Assembly: GCA_016771945.1 (NCBI GenBank)
Contig: QZLF01000002.1
Location: 372,001 to 436,000 of the forward strand
Source: Candidatus Leucobacter sulfamidivorax
Lineage (GTDB): Bacteria > Actinomycetota > Actinomycetes > Actinomycetales > Microbacteriaceae
Length of the DNA: 64,000 nt
Reading direction: 5' to 3'
This document shows, piece after piece, positions 59,508-64,000 of this stretch. Made by a program: the position numbers and the translations under genes. Positions within the stretch are counted from its first letter, which is position 1; the number at the start of each line of letters is the position of its first letter. A model generated the notes under the pieces. That model had not been told where the DNA came from. It did not search any database and worked only from the letters and a program-made list of their open reading frames with translations.

Positions 59508-60813
59508 AACGAACGAGCGCGCCGAGATCATGGCGGCCCAGCGCAACGACGACAGCTTCCCCACCCTGTGGAACGAGCTGCAGTGGCGCGGGCTGATCCA
59601 TGTGTCCACCGACGCCGAGGCCCTCTCGGCGCTCATGGAGGGCGAGCCGTTCACCTATTACTGCGGTTTCGACCCGACCGCCCCGAGCCTGCACCTCGGC
59701 AACCTCGTGCAGCTGCTGCTGCTGCGCCGTCTGCAGCTGAAGGGTCACAATCCGCTCGGCCTCGTCGGCGGATCCACCGGCCTCGTCGGCGACCCCCGCC
59801 CGACGGCGGAGCGCACCCTGAACGAGCGCTCGACCGTGGAAGCGTGGGTGAAGCGACTGCAGGTGCAAGTGTCCCGCTTCCTCTCCGCCGAGGGCGAGAA
59901 CGCGGTGCGCCTGGTCAACAACCTCGACTGGACCGCGCCGCTGAGCGCGATCGACTTCCTGCGCGAGATCGGCAAGCACTTCCGGGTGGGCACCATGCTC
60001 AAGAAGGATGCCGTGGCGGCCCGGCTGAACTCCGAGGAGGGGATCAGCTACACCGAGTTCAGCTACCAGATCCTGCAGGGATTCGACTTCCTCGAGCTCT
60101 GGCGGCAGTACGACTGCCGACTGCAGACCGGCGGCAGCGATCAGTGGGGCAACCTCACGAGCGGCACCGACCTCATCCGGAAGGTCGAGGGCGGCACCGC
60201 CCATGCGATCGGCACCCCGCTCATCACGAACTCCGACGGCACGAAGTTCGGCAAGAGCGAGGGCAACGCCATCTGGCTCGACGCCGAGATGTGCTCGCCC
60301 TACCGCTTCTACCAGTTCTGGCTGAACCAGGCCGACGCCGACGTGATCGATCGTCTCAAGGTGTTCACCTTCCTGTCGCGCGCCGAGATCGAGGAGTACG
60401 AGCGGCTCGTCGCCGAGGAGCCCTTCCGCCGCGCCGCGCAGAAGCGCCTCGCGATCGAGGTCACGACGCTCGTGCACGGCTCGGCCGCGACGCAGGCCGC
60501 GATCGACGCCTCCGAGGCGCTCTTCGGGCAGGGCGACCTCGCCGCGCTCGACGCGGCGACCCTCGCCTCGACGATCGAGGAGCTGCCGCAGGCGAGGGGC
60601 GGATCGGGCGACTCCGTCGCCCAGCTGCTGGTGGACGCCGGACTCGTCGGCAGCCTGAGCGAAGCCCGCCGCGCCATCGCGCAGGGCGGCGTGTACGTGA
60701 ACAATGCGAAGGTCGAGGCCCAGGACGCGACGCTCGCGGAGGCGGACCTGCTGCACGGCCGCTTCGCCGTGCTGCGCCGGGGGAAGAAGACGCTCGGCGG
60801 CGTCGTCGCCTGA
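59500..60813 (+). CDS. tyrS: Tyrosyl-tRNA synthetase
   Basis: 437 residues from the GTG at 59500. Class I core: FDPTAPSLHLGNLVQ (HIGH-like), TEFSYQILQGFDFLELW, the TyrRS GGSDQWGNL, and GTKFGKSEGNAIW (KMSKS-like). C-terminal S4 domain from about GSLSEARRAIAQGGVYVNN. Alternative starts: ATG 59491 and ATG 59530. TACGAT at 59487-59492 would place transcription start at 59500, so the mRNA could be leaderless. Confidence 0.93.
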   Translation: MSETNERAEIMAAQRNDDSFPTLWNELQWRGLIHVSTDAEALSALMEGEPFTYYCGFDPTAPSLHLGNLVQLLLLRRLQLKGHNPLGLVGGSTGLVGDPRPTAERTLNERSTVEAWVKRLQVQVSRFLSAEGENAVRLVNNLDWTAPLSAIDFLREIGKHFRVGTMLKKDAVAARLNSEEGISYTEFSYQILQGFDFLELWRQYDCRLQTGGSDQWGNLTSGTDLIRKVEGGTAHAIGTPLITNSDGTKFGKSEGNAIWLDAEMCSPYRFYQFWLNQADADVIDRLKVFTFLSRAEIEEYERLVAEEPFRRAAQKRLAIEVTTLVHGSAATQAAIDASEALFGQGDLAALDAATLASTIEELPQARGGSGDSVAQLLVDAGLVGSLSEARRAIAQGGVYVNNAKVEAQDATLAEADLLHGRFAVLRRGKKTLGGVVA

Positions 60814-60863
60814 TCCGGGCCCCGCTCCGTAACACCGCTTGCGGGAGGAGTACCGTGGAGGGC

Positions 60864-61685
60864 ATGAGCGACGATCCCGATGCAGAGCCGGATCCCAGCC
60901 ACCGCGTCATCGAGCCGAGCGTGCTCTACGTCGGGACGCCGGCCTATCTCGTCGCGACGCGGAACCCCGACGGCACCCCGAACCTCGCGCCGGCCTCCAG
61001 CCACTTCGCGCTCTCGCGCACGATCGTGCTGGGCCTCGAGGAGGGCGGCCGGTCCCTCGACAACGTGCGGCGCCACCCGGAGCTCACGGTGAACTTCCCG
61101 TCTTCGAGCCAGTGGCGGCACGTCGAGCGGCTCGCGAGGGTGACGGGGCGGGATCCGGTGCCCGAGGAGAAGGCGGGAACCTACGAGTTCGAGCCCCGCA
61201 AGTTCGAGCGCGCGGACCTCACGCCCGTCGCGTCCGACCTTGTCGACGTGCCGCGGGTCGCCGAGGCGCCGTTGCAGCTCGAAGCGCGCGTGCGTCGGAT
61301 CACCCCCGCGACGACCGGCGAGTTCGGCATGGTCGAGGCCGAGGTGGTGCGCGTGCACGCGGCCCGGGAGATCACGGTCGAGGGCACCGACCATCTCGAC
61401 CCCGAGGCCTGGCATCCGCTCATCTACGCCTATCGCCACTTCTTCGATCGGGGCTCCGAGGTGGGATGGACCTGGAAGACGCCCTTCGCGGCGATGCCCG
61501 CGGCGGTCGATCGCTGGGAGCTGAGCGGCGGCACCTGGGCGGTATCGCATGCGGGAGGCGGATCCGCCACCGTCGACCTGCTTCGCTGCGACGGCGGTGA
61601 GCTGGTCGAGCGCATCCGGCTCAGCGATCCCGCCGAGCTGCGCTGGGCCGCGGCGCAGTTTGCGAACGGGGAGGAGACGCCATGA
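60864..61685 (+). CDS. Flavin reductase-like FMN-binding protein
   Basis: 273 residues. Split-barrel flavin reductase domain: VLYVGTPAYLVATRNPDGTPN, PASSHFALSRTIVLGL, ELTVNFPSSSQWRHVERLA and the AEAPLQLEARVRRI strand. About 75 extra C-terminal residues. ATG at 60864; GTG at 60855 also possible. Overlaps the next gene by 4 bases. Confidence 0.82.
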   Translation: MSDDPDAEPDPSHRVIEPSVLYVGTPAYLVATRNPDGTPNLAPASSHFALSRTIVLGLEEGGRSLDNVRRHPELTVNFPSSSQWRHVERLARVTGRDPVPEEKAGTYEFEPRKFERADLTPVASDLVDVPRVAEAPLQLEARVRRITPATTGEFGMVEAEVVRVHAAREITVEGTDHLDPEAWHPLIYAYRHFFDRGSEVGWTWKTPFAAMPAAVDRWELSGGTWAVSHAGGGSATVDLLRCDGGELVERIRLSDPAELRWAAAQFANGEETP

Positions 61686-62641
61686 GCGCTGTTTCGACGG
61701 AGTGGGCGACGAGGCTCGGGCTCCGTGCCCCGATCGTCTGCGCGCCCATGGGCGGCGTGGCCGGAGGCAGGCTCGCGAGCGCCGTGTCGCGGGCCGGCGC
61801 GCTCGGCACGATCGGCATGGGCAGCGCGGGCTCGGCGGAGGCACTGGAGAGGGAGCTCGCGCTGCTCGACACCGGCGGCGCGCCCTTCGGGATCGGCCTC
61901 GTCGGCTGGAGCCTCGATCGGGACCCGGCGATGCTCTCGCTGGCGCGCGATGCAGGGCCCGCGCTCGTCTCGGTGAGCTTCCTCGACTGGTCGGCGCCGA
62001 TGCGGCCGGCGTGGATCGCCGCGGTGCAGTCCGCGGGCGCCCTCGCGGTGACGCAGGTCTCCACGGCCGCCGAGGCCCGGCACGCCGCCGAAGCGGGCGT
62101 CGACGCGGTCGTCGCGCGCGGGCGCGAGGGCGGTGGGCACGGCGATCACCGCGAGCCTCGCCGCGAGCTGCTGGCCGAGGTGCTGGCGGCGGTGGACCTG
62201 CCGGTGCTCTCGGCCGGTGCGGTGAGCGCCGCGAACGGGGTCGCCGAGGCGATCGCCCAGGGCGCGGCGGCGGCGTGGGTCGGCACCGCCTTCTCCGCCT
62301 GCCCGGAGGCGCTGACCTCCGACGCCGCCCGCGCCGTGCTGCTCGCCGCCGACGGCTCCGAGACGCTCGTGAGCCGCGTGCTGGACGTCGCACTCGAGCG
62401 GCCCTGGCCGGCGCGCTTCCCCGAGCGGCTGCTGCGCACCCCGTTCGTCGACCGCTGGCAGGGCAGGGAGGACCAGCTCGCCGGCGATCCCGAGACCCGG
62501 GCCGCCTTCCGCGCGGCGTTCGAGTCGGACGACTTCTCGATCGTGCCCATCGACGCGGGCCAGGGCGTCGGCCTGCTCACCGAGGCGCGCCCGGCTGCGG
62601 AGGTCGTCGCGGCCCTCGTGAGCGGCCCCGCCACGATCTAG
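61682..62641 (+). CDS. Nitronate monooxygenase / NMO family flavin enzyme
   Basis: 319 residues. FMN TIM-barrel: RAPIVCAPMGGVAGGRLASAVS, GVDAVVARGREGGGHGDH (FMN-phosphate loop), VLSAGAVSAANGVAEAI, AAAAWVGTAFSACPEA. Class not resolved; nitronate, or an enoyl-type reductase role, is possible. ATG overlaps the upstream flavin reductase stop, suggesting paired function. Confidence 0.85.
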   Translation: MSAVSTEWATRLGLRAPIVCAPMGGVAGGRLASAVSRAGALGTIGMGSAGSAEALERELALLDTGGAPFGIGLVGWSLDRDPAMLSLARDAGPALVSVSFLDWSAPMRPAWIAAVQSAGALAVTQVSTAAEARHAAEAGVDAVVARGREGGGHGDHREPRRELLAEVLAAVDLPVLSAGAVSAANGVAEAIAQGAAAAWVGTAFSACPEALTSDAARAVLLAADGSETLVSRVLDVALERPWPARFPERLLRTPFVDRWQGREDQLAGDPETRAAFRAAFESDDFSIVPIDAGQGVGLLTEARPAAEVVAALVSGPATI

Positions 62642-62650
62642 CATGAAGCC

Positions 62651-64000
62651 ATGAGTGAAACGCCACGGTCGGTCTCGGAGCGCCTGGATGCGCTGCCCTT
62701 CACCCGCAAGCACGGGCGCGTGCTCACCGGATCGGGCATCGGCTGGGCGCTCGACGCGATGGACGTCGGGCTGATCTCGTTCATCATCGCGGCCCTCGTC
62801 GAGCACTGGGGGATCACGAAGACCGAGAGCGGCCTCATCGCCTCGATCGGCTTCGCGGGCATGGCGATCGGGGCGAGCCTCGGCGGTCTGCTGGCGGATC
62901 GGCTCGGCCGCCGTCAGGTGTTCGCGATCACGCTGCTCGTCTACGGCCTCGCGACGGGAGCGAGCGCCCTCGTGGGCGGCATCGGGCTGCTGCTCGTGCT
63001 GCGTTTCCTCGTGGGATTGGGGCTCGGCGCAGAGCTGCCGGTCGCTTCGACCTACGTCAGCGAGTTCGCCCCGGCGCGCATCCGCGGCCGCATCATCGTG
63101 ATCCTCGAAGCCTTCTGGGCCGTGGGCTGGACCGCCGCGGCGCTCATCGGCTACTTCGTGGTGCCGCTCGGCTCCGACGGCTGGCGCTGGGCCTTTGCGC
63201 TCGGCGCGGTGCCGGCGGTCTACGCGCTGATCGTGCGCTGGAGCCTGCCCGAGTCGCCGCGCTGGCTCGCGAGGCGGGGTCGTCTTGCCGAGGCCGAGCG
63301 GATCGTCGCCGATTTCGAGCGCTCTGCCGGTAAGCCGAGGCCCGGCGGCGGATCCGCCCCGTCTGCCGGCGATGGGATCGCCGCCGGCTCCGACATGCCC
63401 GCGGCCTCCGCCTCGTCGGCGCCGTCCGGACCCGCCCTTGCGGCCGGGGGCCGTCTCGCAGCGCTCTGGTCGCGGGAGTTCCGGGCGCGCACCCTCTCGA
63501 TCTGGGCGGTCTGGTTCTGCGTGAACTTCGCGTACTACGGCGCCTTCATCTGGATCCCGAGCATCCTCGTCGATGCGGGCTTCAGCCTCGTGCGCTCCTT
63601 CGGCTTCACCCTGCTCATCACGCTCGCCCAGCTGCCGGGCTACGCCGTCGCCGCCTGGGTCATCGAGAAGTGGGGGAGGAGGCTCACGCTCTCGGTGTTC
63701 CTCGTCGGCTCGGCGGCGTCCGCCATGGTGTTCGGCACGGTGCACTCCGAGGGCGCGATCATCGCCTCCGGCATGGCGCTGTCGTTCTTCAACCTGGGGG
63801 CCTGGGGCGCACTGTACGCCGTCACCCCCGAGCTCTATCCGACGTCGCTGCGCGGCACGGGCGCCGGGTGGGCCGCGGGGGTGGGCCGCATCGCCTCGAT
63901 CGTCGCGCCGCTCGTCGTGCCGGTGCTGCTCGTCGCCGGCGGATCCGCGCTGACCTTCGGCGTGTTCGCGGTGTTCTTCATCGTCGCCGCAGCTGCGGCC
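62651..64000 (+). CDS. MFS transporter, NiaP/aromatic acid:H+ symporter-like, 3' truncated
   Basis: Open to the window end (450 codons, no stop seen). Twelve-helix MFS pattern: WALDAMDVGLISFIIAALVE with the charged Asp of TM1, GLLADRLGRRQ loop, and the PESPRWLARRGR and YPTSLRGTGAG motifs as in NiaP and sugar-porter-like families. Substrate could be nicotinate or aromatic acids. ATG at 62651; 9 bases after the previous stop. Confidence 0.85.
   Translation, partial: MSETPRSVSERLDALPFTRKHGRVLTGSGIGWALDAMDVGLISFIIAALVEHWGITKTESGLIASIGFAGMAIGASLGGLLADRLGRRQVFAITLLVYGLATGASALVGGIGLLLVLRFLVGLGLGAELPVASTYVSEFAPARIRGRIIVILEAFWAVGWTAAALIGYFVVPLGSDGWRWAFALGAVPAVYALIVRWSLPESPRWLARRGRLAEAERIVADFERSAGKPRPGGGSAPSAGDGIAAGSDMPAASASSAPSGPALAAGGRLAALWSREFRARTLSIWAVWFCVNFAYYGAFIWIPSILVDAGFSLVRSFGFTLLITLAQLPGYAVAAWVIEKWGRRLTLSVFLVGSAASAMVFGTVHSEGAIIASGMALSFFNLGAWGALYAVTPELYPTSLRGTGAGWAAGVGRIASIVAPLVVPVLLVAGGSALTFGVFAVFFIVAAAAA

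Overview
The window is a stretch of high-GC actinobacterial chromosome. Gene content and order (proS, nusA-ylxR-infB-rbfA, ispH, relQ-like synthetase, class II fba/glpX, typA, tyrS, DUF805/DUF1345/DUF4436 proteins) and the frequent GTG starts suggest a Microbacteriaceae member, possibly Leucobacter or a relative; that placement is inference. No rRNA, tRNA or CRISPR array was seen. Most genes are housekeeping or metabolic.

Layout. 1-693: 3' end of proS. 953-12922: a type VII secretion (T7SS)-like locus with two tandem paralogous cassettes (WXG100 protein, helical partner, DUF1023 alpha/beta-hydrolase, lipoprotein), a YiaAB membrane protein between them, and an FHA-fused EssC/EccC-type ATPase at the end. 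12954-20076: nusA-ylxR-infB, a reverse-strand block (two DUF805 paralogues, AraC regulator, VOC protein), then rbfA. 20087-21016: an IS5-family element inserted at the stop codon of a CoA-lyase gene. 21013-24251: HMG-CoA lyase, class III CoA-transferase, frameshifted mutY. 24296-26322: ispH and a small alarmone synthetase. 26353-29405: PLP decarboxylase plus GPH transporter. 29475-32423: fba and glpX divergently arranged, with a membrane protein behind fba. 32574-34294: exonuclease and frameshifted ychF. 34291-35755: a small AT-richer island (DUF1877, HigBA toxin-antitoxin) bounded by a 35-bp duplication of the ychF 3' end. 35752-42485: small soluble and membrane proteins. 43458-52550: histidine utilisation genes (hutU, hutI, IclR regulator, hutH, frameshifted hutG) with an IS110-family element between hutH and hutG. 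52691-54050: tandem-SRPBCC protein and ArsR regulator. 54216-64000: typA, argF-argH (argH frameshifted), DUF4436, tyrS, flavin reductase-like protein, nitronate monooxygenase, and an MFS transporter cut by the window end.

How they work together. The T7SS-like cassettes look like repeated cargo modules served by one ATPase; no eccB, eccD, eccE or mycosin gene is present here. The hut genes degrade histidine through urocanate and imidazolonepropionate to formiminoglutamate. Two nearly identical 16-bp palindromes, upstream of hutU and of hutH, are candidate operators for the IclR regulator in the cluster.

Quality caution. Four conserved genes (mutY twice, ychF, hutG, argH) carry five apparent frameshifts, and each is explained by one missing base. 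ychF and argH are normally intact, so base-call deletions are at least as likely as real mutations.
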